64,000 bases of DNA from Stenotrophomonas maltophilia (GTDB taxonomy: Bacteria; Pseudomonadota; Gammaproteobacteria; Xanthomonadales; Xanthomonadaceae). Within the stretch, counting starts at the first letter, position 1; every line of letters starts with the position of its first letter. Below the pieces are notes generated by a model, which was given only the letters and a program-made list of their open reading frames with translations, was not told the origin of the DNA and did no database searches. The translations under genes and the position numbers were made by a program. Positions 40,147 through 49,091 of the stretch are shown piece after piece. The stretch spans positions 4,295,001 through 4,359,000 of the forward strand of contig NZ_CP090423.1 of assembly GCF_023518235.1 (NCBI RefSeq), read 5' to 3'.

Positions 40147-41079
40147 ATGTGCTATTCCGCCCAGATCACCGCCGCCTATCAGAAGCTGGTCCGGATGACC
40201 GGCGCCACCCTGTCGCTGCAGGAGTTCGCCGCCCTCTACACCCACGACCTGGGCAAGAAACGGCCCAAGACCCCGAAGGCAATGGACGATGCTTTCCGGG
40301 CCGGCGCGTCGCCGGCGGAGCTGGCGGTGTGGGCCGAGGTGGATCAGTGGAATCGGACCGAGGCCGCGGTGCTGGAGCAGGAGCTGTTTGCCAACCGCAA
40401 GCGCCTGGCAGATGCCGAGCGCGCGCTGCAGGTGAAGGAAACCAAGAAGGCCCGGGAGGATGTGCGGATCGCCGGCAACAAGATCGATCGCGCCCTGGCC
40501 AAACTGGCCGACCTGAAGCGCACTGAGCCGAAGGACCGTGATAGCCGCATCTTCCCCGGCGTGTATGCCCCGGTGATTGTCTCCGAGGGCGGCAAGCTGG
40601 TGATCCGGCCCATGCGCTACCAGTGCCGTCTGGCCGGAAAGCCGGTCAACTACGACCAGCGCTTCCCCGGCACCTACAACGCCCGCCGCGACAGCCTGGA
40701 GAAGTTCTGGGCACCGGCCTTCGGCCATACGCACGGGCTGCTGGTGGTGGACACGTTCTACGAGAACGTCGAGGGGCCGGATGGGAAGAACCAGGTGGTG
40801 CAGTTCACGCCGCGCACCGGTGAGCCGATGCTGGTGGCCTGCCTGTGGTCGTACTGGAAGGATCCGGCCGGCAAGGAGCCCGATCTGCTGTCGTTCGCCG
40901 CCATCACCGACGACCCGGAGCCAGAGGTGGCCGCCGCTGGCCACGACCGGACGATCATCAACATCAAGCCAGAGCATGTGGACGCCTGGCTCAATCCAGA
41001 CCCGGGCGACCTGGCAGCGCTGTACTGGATCTTTGACGACAAGCGGCACCCGTTCTACGAGCACAAGCTGGCTGCGTAG
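40147..41079 (+). CDS. SOS response-associated peptidase (SRAP, YedK/HMCES family)
   Basis: A 310 aa protein. The mature-type N-terminus MCYSAQ provides the catalytic Cys2 that links covalently to abasic sites in single-stranded DNA. Other family residues are visible: RPMRYQCR, PVNYDQRFPGTYNARRDSLEKFWAPAFGHTHGLL and the C-terminal INIKPEHVDAWLNP. It is a little longer than E. coli YedK because of a helical insertion with many Lys/Arg/Glu (about residues 60-130). It lies downstream of the tail genes, so it is accessory cargo. Confidence 0.93.
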   Translation: MCYSAQITAAYQKLVRMTGATLSLQEFAALYTHDLGKKRPKTPKAMDDAFRAGASPAELAVWAEVDQWNRTEAAVLEQELFANRKRLADAERALQVKETKKAREDVRIAGNKIDRALAKLADLKRTEPKDRDSRIFPGVYAPVIVSEGGKLVIRPMRYQCRLAGKPVNYDQRFPGTYNARRDSLEKFWAPAFGHTHGLLVVDTFYENVEGPDGKNQVVQFTPRTGEPMLVACLWSYWKDPAGKEPDLLSFAAITDDPEPEVAAAGHDRTIINIKPEHVDAWLNPDPGDLAALYWIFDDKRHPFYEHKLAA

Positions 41080-41282
41080 GGAGAACCCCGAACGTCAGTG
41101 GGTGGTTGCCCGATAGCGCGGAGCCGCACGGGCAGGCATCCTGACCATGCCGGATCCGGGGCCGCAGGCAGCTCAACCCGGGGGCGCGTGAGCAGCGCCG
41201 CGCCGGCACGCAGTCCAAACGATTCAGGCAGGTCGCTGCCGTGTTCGCAGGATCTGCGACGGCCAACCGTATTCTCCCGGCA

Positions 41283-41795
41283 ATGCTTCCCCTACACGGC
41301 TACCAAGGATTTCGTACCGCTCCGATCCCCTCTGGCTGGGTCCAGATGGGCGACGCTTGGGTGCTGTGGTGGAGTGGACGACAGATTGCCCAGATAACGC
41401 CGGCCAAGGACCATGGCGTGCGTGTGCACCTCGACGCCCGGAAGATGTGGCAGACCAAGGATGAGCGCGCCGCCAGCTTCACCCAGGGCAAGCGCTACGC
41501 CGAACGCTGGTGCGCGGCCAGACTGTACCCGGAGATGAGGCTGCGCGCTGCCGTTGCCCAGCTGCTGGCCGCGACGCCTAGCGATCCGCTCGAACCGCTG
41601 CCCGGCCTCCCTCCGACGCCAGAGCAGCAGCAACAGGCCCGGCGCCTCGTCGAGGCAACGGCCACCGCCACCGCGCGAGTGAAGGAAGCGTTGGAGCCGC
41701 CCAGGCCACTGCCGGCGGCGCCCAAGCCCCGCGCGTGGGGCGCCCACAAGGCGTGGGTGAGGGCAGGGCACCACCCGCTGCGTCATACGGTCTAA
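41283..41795 (+). CDS. Hypothetical accessory protein, 170 aa
   Basis: Start MLPLHGYQGFRTAPIPSGWV was chosen over an upstream Met because the conserved-looking part begins here. Residues 1-75 include WVLWWSGRQIAQITPAKDHGVRVHLDARKMW and a Tyr/Arg-rich helix; the second half is Pro/Ala-rich and Gln-rich, probably disordered. No family is recognised. Confidence 0.65.
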   Translation: MLPLHGYQGFRTAPIPSGWVQMGDAWVLWWSGRQIAQITPAKDHGVRVHLDARKMWQTKDERAASFTQGKRYAERWCAARLYPEMRLRAAVAQLLAATPSDPLEPLPGLPPTPEQQQQARRLVEATATATARVKEALEPPRPLPAAPKPRAWGAHKAWVRAGHHPLRHTV

Positions 41796-41914
41796 GCCCC
41801 GGAACCTTCAGAAAACTGATGCGCATCCCCTGGCGGCTGAAGGGCTGCAGACGGGCGGCTCCAGAATTGAATTCAATGCAAGTTATTGATGTTCTTATAG
41901 AGTCAGGCAGACTT

Positions 41915-42574
41915 CTAAGCCGTCCCTTCATCAGGCGGGGAGGTGGTCCTTTCCGGCTGAGAGAGCCTAACCTTTAACTCTCCTTCCGAGACCAGCTCAC
42001 TCAGCCGCCTTGATAGTTCGGTCTGAGCGTTCTGTGCGTCTTCGTCGATGGGGAAGCTGGCAACGTTCATCGTGAGGGGGTTTCTTCCCTCAAGTACCCC
42101 AATAGCCAAGCGGCGAAGTTGCTTTTGCTCGTGTTCTTCGACGCCATGGGCCTCCGGGTTATATGCGCCCTTACGGAGCACGACACGGTCAAAGTGGTAG
42201 CCCACGTCATCTGCGATCGCCATCATCAGTTCGACATGGGAGTCCTGCAGCTTAGTGATCCAGGCGTCAATGTCTCGGTCTTGAAGGGCTCGATCCGAGA
42301 GCAGGTCGAGATGCTCTTTCCAGAGATCCAGGACCCGCTGTTCCTTGACGCTGCGTTTCCCAGGGCCTTTCCCATAGAACGCCAGATCAATCATGTTCAG
42401 GGCCTGAACGTGCTGAAACGACAGCTGCGCGGCCCGCGTCGTCATCAGTTGATGGAAGACCCACCGTTTTTGGCTTCTCGCCTCTCGCGCCGCCTCAATC
42501 GCCTTCTGGACTTGCACGGCGATGATCGGGCCGGCCAATGTGGCGCACACAATCATCCAATCGCTGATGGTCAT
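41915..42574 (-). CDS. DUF6680-like protein, membrane-anchored accessory gene near attR
   Basis: A 219 aa protein: MTISDWMIVCATLAGPIIAVQVQKAIEAARE gives an N-terminal membrane anchor and then a basic helix, followed by a helical cytoplasmic domain (HQLMTTRAAQLSFQHVQALNMIDLAFY, KLQDSHVELMMAIADDVGYHFD). The pattern matches what I know as DUF6680. It is transcribed toward the tail genes, against the late operon, and is clearly lower in GC, so it is probably a moron acquired separately. A defence or exclusion role is possible but unproven. Confidence 0.75.
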   Translation of the reverse strand: MTISDWMIVCATLAGPIIAVQVQKAIEAAREARSQKRWVFHQLMTTRAAQLSFQHVQALNMIDLAFYGKGPGKRSVKEQRVLDLWKEHLDLLSDRALQDRDIDAWITKLQDSHVELMMAIADDVGYHFDRVVLRKGAYNPEAHGVEEHEQKQLRRLAIGVLEGRNPLTMNVASFPIDEDAQNAQTELSRRLSELVSEGELKVRLSQPERTTSPPDEGTA

Positions 42575-42645
42575 CCAGTCCCCTCCCTGATGTTCAAGCC
42601 ATGTTAGCTGCGACTCCGCCACTGACGGAAGATGGGAGCCGGCTC

Positions 42646-42742
42646 CGCTCCGCAATCGGCGCATGGACCCTTAAAAAGGAGGCGAATCCTAGCAGTGGAA
42701 TAGCGCAATTGCGGAGCGGTAATTAAACTTAAGTGATTGATT
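42646..42742. promoter_or_regulatory. Right-arm integrase sites and IHF site beside attR
   Basis: CGCTCCGCAAT occurs at 42646-42656 and its inverse, ATTGCGGAGCG, at 42708-42718, matching the left-arm copies at 2095 and 2114. Between them and the core, 42730-42742 on the minus strand reads AATCAATCACTTA, a full match to the IHF consensus WATCAANNNNTTR. The stretch 42720-42757 is AT-rich. Together these look like the P' arm of attP. Confidence 0.65.
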
Positions 42743-42758
42743 TGTAATCATTTATTGC

Positions 42759-42808
42759 GTAGCTTCCCAAGCTACTGACGTGGGTTCGATTCCCATCGCC
42801 CGCTCCAT
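42759..42808. other. attR: tRNA-Gly(CCC) 3' portion, 50 bp
   Basis: The repeat begins at the 5' side of the anticodon stem (GTAGCTTCCCAAGCTAC), continues through variable region, T arm and acceptor strand, and ends GCTCCAT. The last 37 bases equal attL at 2030-2066. No D arm or 5' acceptor strand precedes it, so it is not a functional tRNA; AT-rich phage DNA takes their place. It preserves the uninterrupted target of the group II intron. Confidence 0.92.
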
Positions 42809-43392
42809 TTGTCACCGGATCTGCGCCCAGGGTCTTGATGGCGCACAGGTGAACCGGCAGAAGAACGAATGCTCAAACGACCTGCGTAGGTATCGTTCTT
42901 CCCCAAACCGTTGCTTCTTCCCCGTCCCGGTGGGCTACATGCCCGCTTTCTTGCGCCCATCGATCTGCGTGCCTTCATTGGTTCGCGCTTCCTCGTTCGT
43001 GCTCTTCATCAGCCTGCCGCGATGGGGCGCGGCGGGTGTCCGCTTGCATGGACGCAGTGGAAGATCGGCCCGGAAACGCAACCAAGCACACGCTGTATTG
43101 CGACCTCAGTGTTCTGGCGGTTGTTGCGCTCTCCAGACGCAACGTCTAAACAGTGCCGGCGAGTACGACGCTGACAGGCATCGGACAGTCTGGGTGTTCA
43201 TGTCGCATCTGCCCAAGCAGCGCCTCTTCTGCTCATACGCCATCATGTGAACGAATCATGAATCCGGTCCCGGCAGGCACCGGGGGGGATGTGCTTCGTT
43301 CAACGTTTTTACTCTGTACAGGTCGGCGGTAAAACTAGAACCTTGCCTCCCCCTGTAACCATTCCGTTTCGACGGAGACGTGAGATCAATAG
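42809..43392. other. Non-coding chromosomal stretch outside attR
   Basis: No gene with a ribosome site and coding character is seen in these 584 bases; the longest open frame (from 42780) begins inside attR and has an arbitrary composition. It may hold degraded sequence. The promoter of the following Sel1-like gene should lie in the last 100 bases, where the composition becomes AT-richer. Confidence 0.5.
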
Positions 43393-44307
43393 ATGAAGAA
43401 GAAGCTAATCGGCATCGGAGTAGCCGTAGTGGCGACGAGCATTGTGATCGGTGTGGTTTGGGGTTACCGGCCACAAACGAATGACGCTCAGCGAACGCTC
43501 GACAAGAACGAGGTGCAAGAGAATGCGCCCGTTCAGAACGGGAATTCAGCCTCCTTGCGCGAAACGACAGCCCATAAACTGGAGGCCGAAAAAAAAATTC
43601 CGCCAGGGTCATACAAGCCTTTGGGCCCCAAAGCCTACGAGATCATCCGTGGTCGTGAATTCCGTGCGCCAGGCGACGCATTGGCCCATGTGAAGCAGCT
43701 GATTCGGCGATCCGAAGCGGGTGACGCCACGGCGACCTACGAAATCTATCTCACCATCGAGCAATGCCAGGCATTCACCTCTGATCGCGCCGACGAGTTG
43801 GCCCAATCCGCTACCAGCCTCGGTTCCGGCGGCTGGTTCCTTGAAAGATCAGAACGACTTCTCAAGGAGTGTGAATCACTGGCGCTGGATCAAGATATCT
43901 ATCACGCCGATTGGCTATCAAAAGCTGCGGCCATGGGGTCGCAAGAGGCAATGCTCGCTTATGCAGTGTCGCCACAAGAAGTCCTCGGGTCGCTCGATGA
44001 AGTCATCCATGATCCAGAAAGGCTTGCTCAATGGAAAGAAAATTCATCCAGGTATCTCAACGAGATGGCCAATCAAGGAAACATTGCGGCGCTGGGAAGT
44101 TTAAGAAGGGCCTACAGCTATGGGCGAACACGCGATAGAGATCCGGTTGCAGCACTTGCTTATACGCGTGTTCTGAATCGCATCAATCCCCAGCTTTACG
44201 ACAATAACGACATTGTCAAAGCCGAGAACGATCTCACAAGCAGGCAGCGATCCGAGGCGCTCGCGCTGTCTGAGGAAATCTTCAAGAACTGTTGCATCTC
44301 AAGATAA
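43393..44307 (+). CDS. Membrane-anchored Sel1-like repeat protein
   Basis: A 304 aa protein. A single N-terminal hydrophobic segment (LIGIGVAVVATSIVIGVVWGY) acts as signal anchor, then a low-complexity linker leads to helical-hairpin repeats (AHVKQLIRRSEAGDATATYEIYLTIE; WLSKAAAMGSQEAMLAYAV; YLNEMANQGNIAALGSLRRAY with DRDPVAALAYTRV), the alpha/alpha pattern of Sel1/TPR repeats. It probably forms a periplasmic scaffold. GC is below the chromosomal average and it lies next to the prophage end, suggesting an accessory gene. Confidence 0.78.
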   Translation: MKKKLIGIGVAVVATSIVIGVVWGYRPQTNDAQRTLDKNEVQENAPVQNGNSASLRETTAHKLEAEKKIPPGSYKPLGPKAYEIIRGREFRAPGDALAHVKQLIRRSEAGDATATYEIYLTIEQCQAFTSDRADELAQSATSLGSGGWFLERSERLLKECESLALDQDIYHADWLSKAAAMGSQEAMLAYAVSPQEVLGSLDEVIHDPERLAQWKENSSRYLNEMANQGNIAALGSLRRAYSYGRTRDRDPVAALAYTRVLNRINPQLYDNNDIVKAENDLTSRQRSEALALSEEIFKNCCISR

Positions 44308-44316
44308 GGACTATCT

Positions 44317-44820
<504 letters not shown>

Positions 44821-45236
44821 TCGCCGGGATCCAAAGAGTGCTGGCAATTGGTTAGTTGGCCAGCATCTGGAATTTGATCAATCCGAGTTGCCCTGTAGTA
44901 GTTCGTATTTGATCTTTGCCCGGTGCTCCTTCCGCTCCCTCCCTATGTCCATCGGGTTGGCCCCTACATTCTGGGGGCCTTCTCGCCGTTGGCTGTTCTC
45001 GTCGCGGCACGCAGCTCTTCTGCCGAGGCTCGCGCTGACCGTCTGGAGACTTCACGGCACTTGCCCGAGTGGCTCATGCGCCCGCTTGCGCAGCAACGAC
45101 CCTGGCCGCGATGGCTGACTCAGGCAACCTGCGCTGTCTGCCGGGGCCGTACCGCCGCAGGATTCAGTTGGTGCTGGGCCTGGCGATGCTAAAAGACCGT
45201 TAACCGTTGCCCCATCGTCCGCTGCCCGGAGCGTGA
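44821..45236. other. Non-coding stretch before the DUF805 gene
   Basis: In these 416 bases I see no gene with a credible start; open frames on both strands have no ribosome sites and random composition. A GGAG ribosome site for the DUF805 gene lies at the right end. Confidence 0.5.
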
Positions 45237-45641
45237 ATGATTTCCGCACTTGTGCCCATCAGGCGTTGCTTTGACTTTTCAGGGCGATCCAACCGCAAGG
45301 AATTCTGGTCGTACTCCCTGCTTGCTGCTCTGGTGGTGGCGGTGAGCTACACCTTGATGGACGGCGGATACTGGCTGACGGGCACCGTGCTCCTCGATGG
45401 GGATGCCTTCGATCCGTTCCGGACGCTGGGGTGGTTCATGACGGTTGGCGCCGTCATCGTCCTCCTTCCACCGATGCTGGCCCTGGCTGTGCGACGACTG
45501 CACGACATCGACGAGTCTGGCTGGTACGTCGTGATCGCCTTCATCCCGTTGGGTGTATTCGTCCTCTTCCCTGTCATGCTCCTGCCGGGTAGCGAGGAGG
45601 AGAATCGATTCGGCGGCATTTCCGGCCTGCCAGGCGCCTGA
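45237..45641 (+). CDS. DUF805 family inner membrane protein
   Basis: A 134 aa protein: RRCFDFSGRSNRKEFWSYSLLAALVV is the DUF805 signature (F.GRx.R.EFW), with about three hydrophobic segments and RRLHDIDESGWY, the second conserved block (RRLHD.G.SGW). The family is YhaH-like and its function is unknown. CGGAG precedes the ATG. Confidence 0.92.
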   Translation: MISALVPIRRCFDFSGRSNRKEFWSYSLLAALVVAVSYTLMDGGYWLTGTVLLDGDAFDPFRTLGWFMTVGAVIVLLPPMLALAVRRLHDIDESGWYVVIAFIPLGVFVLFPVMLLPGSEEENRFGGISGLPGA

Positions 45642-45718
45642 CTCAGCGCGGGACGAAGTCCACCAGGTCGGAAGGAAACTGTGGGCAGGCATTGCCTGCC
45701 ACGACCTTGAAGGTTTGA

Positions 45719-46906
45719 ATGGTGCGCAGTCGTAGCCAGCATGCCCGCATGTCCGCTGATCGAATCGCTCTCCGCCGTTTCACCCAATGGTTGCCGTTCC
45801 TGGTCCTGGTCGCTGTCTGTGTGGCCTGGTGGTCTCCGCTGGGCGTGGTTGTCGCCCTTGCCGCGTGCCTTGCAGTGGGCGGCGTGCTGCAGCGCTTGGA
45901 TCTGGTCGGTGATGTTGTAGGCGGCGCACGGCTGCGCTCGCGGGCGCAGCGGCCCTTTGCTCCCCGGCCGCCCATCCATGATGTTCTGTTGGAGTGGGGC
46001 GAGCTGGGCATGGGAGGGCCGGCCTACAGCACCCAGATGCTGCGCGATGGCGCCATTGTGGAAGGCGTGTCTACCGGCGGCAGCCATGATGCCAGTGGCG
46101 AGTGGCAGACGCTGGCGGGCAGCGCGCTGCGTGTGGCCAGTGGCTACATTGATCGTAGCGAAGCGGTGATCGTCTACGACGAAGCGGACAAGCGGGTGAT
46201 GCACCTGCAGGCGATGGTGCCCAGCCTGTTCTGGCAGGTACTGCACGAGCATCGGCAGCGTGGCGGGGATGCCGAAGCTGCGATGTGGCTGCGTGGTCTT
46301 CCCAGCCGATCGACCACGCTGCGCCCCTGTCGGGGTCTATGGCTGGAACAGGGGCATCCGGCGCTGGCCGCCGGGCTGCCGCAGGCATTGCGGCATGTCC
46401 TGCCTGATGCCCGGGTGCTGCAGGCCATCCCGCTGATTCCCGACGACCTGCGTCTGACCGCGCATCCGACCCTGTTCACGCGCATCTGTCCGTACGCCCT
46501 GTGTCTTGATGGCGAACGCAGTGACCGCCATGCCTGCGATCTGGATACGGTGATCAGCAGCCCGGCGGGGCGATGCGTGGTGGTGGCGGGCAGCGTGCTT
46601 GATGGGGATCTGCGTCCCATCGAGGGCGTGTGGCTCCTACATTGGCAGGGGCATTGGCAGGCCATTGGCCGCCGTGCAATGGGCGGCAGCGGCAAGGCCC
46701 GGAGTGGAGCCTGGATCGACGTGATCGAAGCCGCCGATGACGGCACGCTCCGATGCGAGGCCTACGAGGAACGCTGGGAGTTTGACGACATCACGCGTTG
46801 CCCGACAGTACACACGTCGTTGGAACTTCCTGTGGAGTGGCGGGACACTCCGTTGGCACTGCGGGTTCGCAATGGACGCTTCAGCCTTCGCATCCCTTCT
46901 CCCTGA
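45719..46906 (+). CDS. Hypothetical membrane protein, 395 aa
   Basis: Two adjacent hydrophobic segments lie near the N-terminus (FLVLVAVCVAWWSPLGVVVALAACLAVGGVL), then a large soluble domain without known motif (ILLEWGELGMGG-like start DVLLEWGELGMGGPAYS; VVVAGSVLDGDLRPIEGVWLLHWQGHWQAIGRR). GAAGG precedes the ATG by 5 nt. It may be a membrane-tethered protein facing the cytoplasm or periplasm. Not recognised. Confidence 0.7.
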   Translation: MVRSRSQHARMSADRIALRRFTQWLPFLVLVAVCVAWWSPLGVVVALAACLAVGGVLQRLDLVGDVVGGARLRSRAQRPFAPRPPIHDVLLEWGELGMGGPAYSTQMLRDGAIVEGVSTGGSHDASGEWQTLAGSALRVASGYIDRSEAVIVYDEADKRVMHLQAMVPSLFWQVLHEHRQRGGDAEAAMWLRGLPSRSTTLRPCRGLWLEQGHPALAAGLPQALRHVLPDARVLQAIPLIPDDLRLTAHPTLFTRICPYALCLDGERSDRHACDLDTVISSPAGRCVVVAGSVLDGDLRPIEGVWLLHWQGHWQAIGRRAMGGSGKARSGAWIDVIEAADDGTLRCEAYEERWEFDDITRCPTVHTSLELPVEWRDTPLALRVRNGRFSLRIPSP

Positions 46907-47344
46907 TCAGGCCTGGGTGGCAGGCTCGCTTGCTTCGCGCATCCGTTGCGCATACTCCTCGGTGAACAGCGCCGACAACGCCTGTCGCTGCCCTGCATCG
47001 ATCTCGCGCGACGTATTGGCCGCATAGTCGAAATGCACCATCACGCAGCGTCCGCTGGCGACCAGTACATCGAGCTGGAATGCCTGCTGCACGATCGACA
47101 GCGAGGAGCGGCCAATGTTCTCGATGCGGGTCTCGATACGCACTTCGCGTCCTGCCTGTATCTGCTGCAGGAAGTCGATCTCGTAGCGGCGCAGGATCAG
47201 CGTCAGGTCGCGCATGCTGGCCTCGCCGCTGAAGTGCCGGAAGATCTCCTGGCGGCCCTCCTCGAACCAGACGGGCAGGGCGGTGTTGGTGACGTGGCCG
47301 AGTACGTCCACTTCGGAGAATCGCGGAAGGATCGTCAGCGGCAT
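46907..47344 (-). CDS. Acyl-CoA thioesterase, 4-hydroxybenzoyl-CoA thioesterase (hot-dog) family
   Basis: A 145 aa protein: FSEVDVLGHVTNTALPVWFEEGRQEIFRHF has the family pattern with Asp and the G-H-x-x-N element (DxxGHVTN) that binds and hydrolyses the thioester. The second half RRYEIDFLQQIQAGREVRIETRIENIGRSSL is the typical beta strand pattern. Substrate is likely a short- or medium-chain acyl-CoA; specificity cannot be read. The gene is convergent with the preceding one, ending at the next base. Confidence 0.88.
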   Translation of the reverse strand: MPLTILPRFSEVDVLGHVTNTALPVWFEEGRQEIFRHFSGEASMRDLTLILRRYEIDFLQQIQAGREVRIETRIENIGRSSLSIVQQAFQLDVLVASGRCVMVHFDYAANTSREIDAGQRQALSALFTEEYAQRMREASEPATQA

Positions 47345-47424
47345 GAAGTCTCCGGGGGCGTAGTGGGTGGAATCTCCGGCGACGATGCTGCCATCGCCGG
47401 AGACAGCAGGGCGGCTATCGGCTG

Positions 47425-47790
47425 TCAGTCAGAGTAGAAGCCATTGCCGAGGGTGCCGGGCAGGCCGGGTTCCGGCCACGGCATCAGTGATGTGCAGGCG
47501 TCATACAGCGTGCAGAAGTCCTGCCGCAGTTGCGCAGGCACCCAGCTGCCGTAGGAAACGTCTGTCGAATCGCCCTGGCAGGCGTAGGAAACATCGATCC
47601 AGCGGGTATTGGCGTGTGAGGCAACGCCCTGGTGTTGTGTCTTGCCCGTGCAGTAACGCAGGCCCTGGCCGATCAGGGTGTTGTTGGCATCGAAGTAGAG
47701 CCGGGAGACTGCATGGGTCGGCGCAGCCTGTACGTGCGCGGCGCCCCCCACCAGGCCAAACAGCAACAACAGCGGAATTCCCATTCGCAT
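47425..47790 (-). CDS. Secreted hypothetical protein with conserved Cys, 121 aa
   Basis: The N-terminal signal peptide [20 protein letters not shown] ends QAAPTH, a good signal-peptidase site. The mature protein has four Cys ([26 protein letters not shown]) that could form two disulfides in the periplasm. It is divergent from rimK. Function not recognised. Confidence 0.72.
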   Translation of the reverse strand: MRMGIPLLLLFGLVGGAAHVQAAPTHAVSRLYFDANNTLIGQGLRYCTGKTQHQGVASHANTRWIDVSYACQGDSTDVSYGSWVPAQLRQDFCTLYDACTSLMPWPEPGLPGTLGNGFYSD

Positions 47791-47957
47791 CTGTGGTTCT
47801 CCTTGGATTATGTAGGCCGGCCGTGTCCTGTCCTGTAGCCGGCGAAAGGCATCTTCGCACAGCCCCGGCATGCACGCAGATGCGGCGGCCTGCGGAGCAT
47901 CATCCGCCCGCCACACGCCCGCGCTATGCTTCGCGCCTGCCGACCGATCCTGCCGCG

Positions 47958-48836
47958 ATGAAGCTCGCCATCCTGTCCCGCAACAGCTCCCTGTATTCCA
48001 CCCGCCGGCTGGTCGAGGCGGCGCGCGCACGCGGCCATACGGTGCGCATTCTCGACCCGCTGCGCTGCTACATGCGCATCGCCGCCGATGGCTTCTCGAT
48101 GCACTACAAGGGCCGGCCGATGACCGGCGTGGATGTGGTGATCCCGCGCATCGGTGCCTCGATCACCCGCTACGGCACCGCCGTGCTGCGCCAGTTCGAG
48201 CTGATGGGCGCACGCACCCCCAATCCCTCCGACGCGATCCTGCGCTCGCGCGACAAACTGCGTGCGCACCAGCTGCTGGCGGCCAAGGGCATCGACATGC
48301 CGGTGACGGTATTCGGCGACAACCCCGATGACACTGTGGACCTGCTATCCATGCTCGGGCCGCCGCCGCATGTGGTGAAGCTCAACGAGGGCACCCAGGG
48401 CCGCGGCGTGATCCTCACCGAGAAAGCCAGCGCCTCGCGCGGCATCGTCGAGGCATTGCGCGGCCTGTACGCCAATTTCCTCATGCAGGAATTCATCGGC
48501 GAGGCCAAGGGCGCCGACCTGCGCTGCTTCGTGGTCGGCGACCAGGTGGTGGCCTCGATGCAGCGACAGGCCCCTGAAGGTGACTTCCGCTCCAACCTGC
48601 ATGCCGGTGGCACCGCGGTGGCGGCCAAGGCCAGCCGCGCCGAACAACAGGTGGCGGTGCGCTCGGCCAAGGCGCTGGGGTTGTCGGTGTGTGGGGTGGA
48701 CCTGATCCGCTCCGCCCGTGGCCCGCTGGTGCTGGAGGTCAACTCCACCCCTGGCCTGGAGGGCATCGAGGCAGCCTGCGGAGTCGATGTCGCCACGCGC
48801 ATCATTGCGCATGTCGAGAAGCTGAAAAAGCCCTGA
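47958..48836 (+). CDS. rimK: Ribosomal protein S6--L-glutamate ligase (ATP-grasp)
   Basis: A 292 aa cytoplasmic enzyme that adds glutamate residues to the C-terminus of ribosomal protein S6. The family N-terminus [20 protein letters not shown] is followed by [20 protein letters not shown] and the ATP-grasp core: [45 protein letters not shown] and [15 protein letters not shown]. Length is typical. The start ATG at 47958 is the one that gives the conserved N-terminus. Confidence 0.94.
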   Translation: MKLAILSRNSSLYSTRRLVEAARARGHTVRILDPLRCYMRIAADGFSMHYKGRPMTGVDVVIPRIGASITRYGTAVLRQFELMGARTPNPSDAILRSRDKLRAHQLLAAKGIDMPVTVFGDNPDDTVDLLSMLGPPPHVVKLNEGTQGRGVILTEKASASRGIVEALRGLYANFLMQEFIGEAKGADLRCFVVGDQVVASMQRQAPEGDFRSNLHAGGTAVAAKASRAEQQVAVRSAKALGLSVCGVDLIRSARGPLVLEVNSTPGLEGIEAACGVDVATRIIAHVEKLKKP

Positions 48837-48966
48837 TTATTCAGTAGCTTGAGATTCTCATGGCGGGTGAGCCGGACTTTTAACAAGGCTTTAATCGGAC
48901 CCGGCGTAGGCTTCAGCGAACCGCAGCTCTGCCTCTCAGCAGGATCGGTAATCGGGATACGACTTC

Positions 48967-49000
48967 AGGCCCAGGCGGGTGCACCGTCTGGGCCTTTTTT
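48967..49000 (+). terminator. Terminator 130 bases downstream of rimK
   Basis: AGGCCCAG...CTGGGCCT with an inner CGG/CCG stem and T6. The 130 bases between rimK and this hairpin are non-coding, so the terminator may end a long 3' UTR or a small RNA. Confidence 0.88.
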
Positions 49001-49091
49001 ATGCTGCGGGGCAGCAGCGCCGGTCCCTTGTGGAGGCCGCGTGAGGGTCGTAGAGTTGGGCCTTCGTTCCGGGATGGATCGGGAGGTTGGC

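Larger units (their letters stand above)
2030..42808. mobile_element. Complete lambdoid siphophage prophage with HK97-type head module, integrated in tRNA-Gly(CCC)
   Basis: The region is bounded by the direct repeat of the tRNA-Gly 3' half. It carries integrase, DUF4224 protein, DNA cytosine methyltransferase, cI/cro switch, CII, O/P-like replication genes, Q-like late regulator, holin, SAR endolysin, Rz/Rz1, HNH-TerS-TerL, portal, ClpP-type protease, HK97-type capsid, connectors, tail tube, G/GT chaperones, tape measure and a large fibre. No module is missing and no frameshifted phage gene was noticed, so it may be inducible, subject to the intron inside attL. Confidence 0.95.

Noticed and set aside
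42780..43250. 156-codon frame starting in attR
   Set aside because: It starts inside tRNA sequence, lacks a ribosome site, and is rich in residues typical of random GC-rich DNA.
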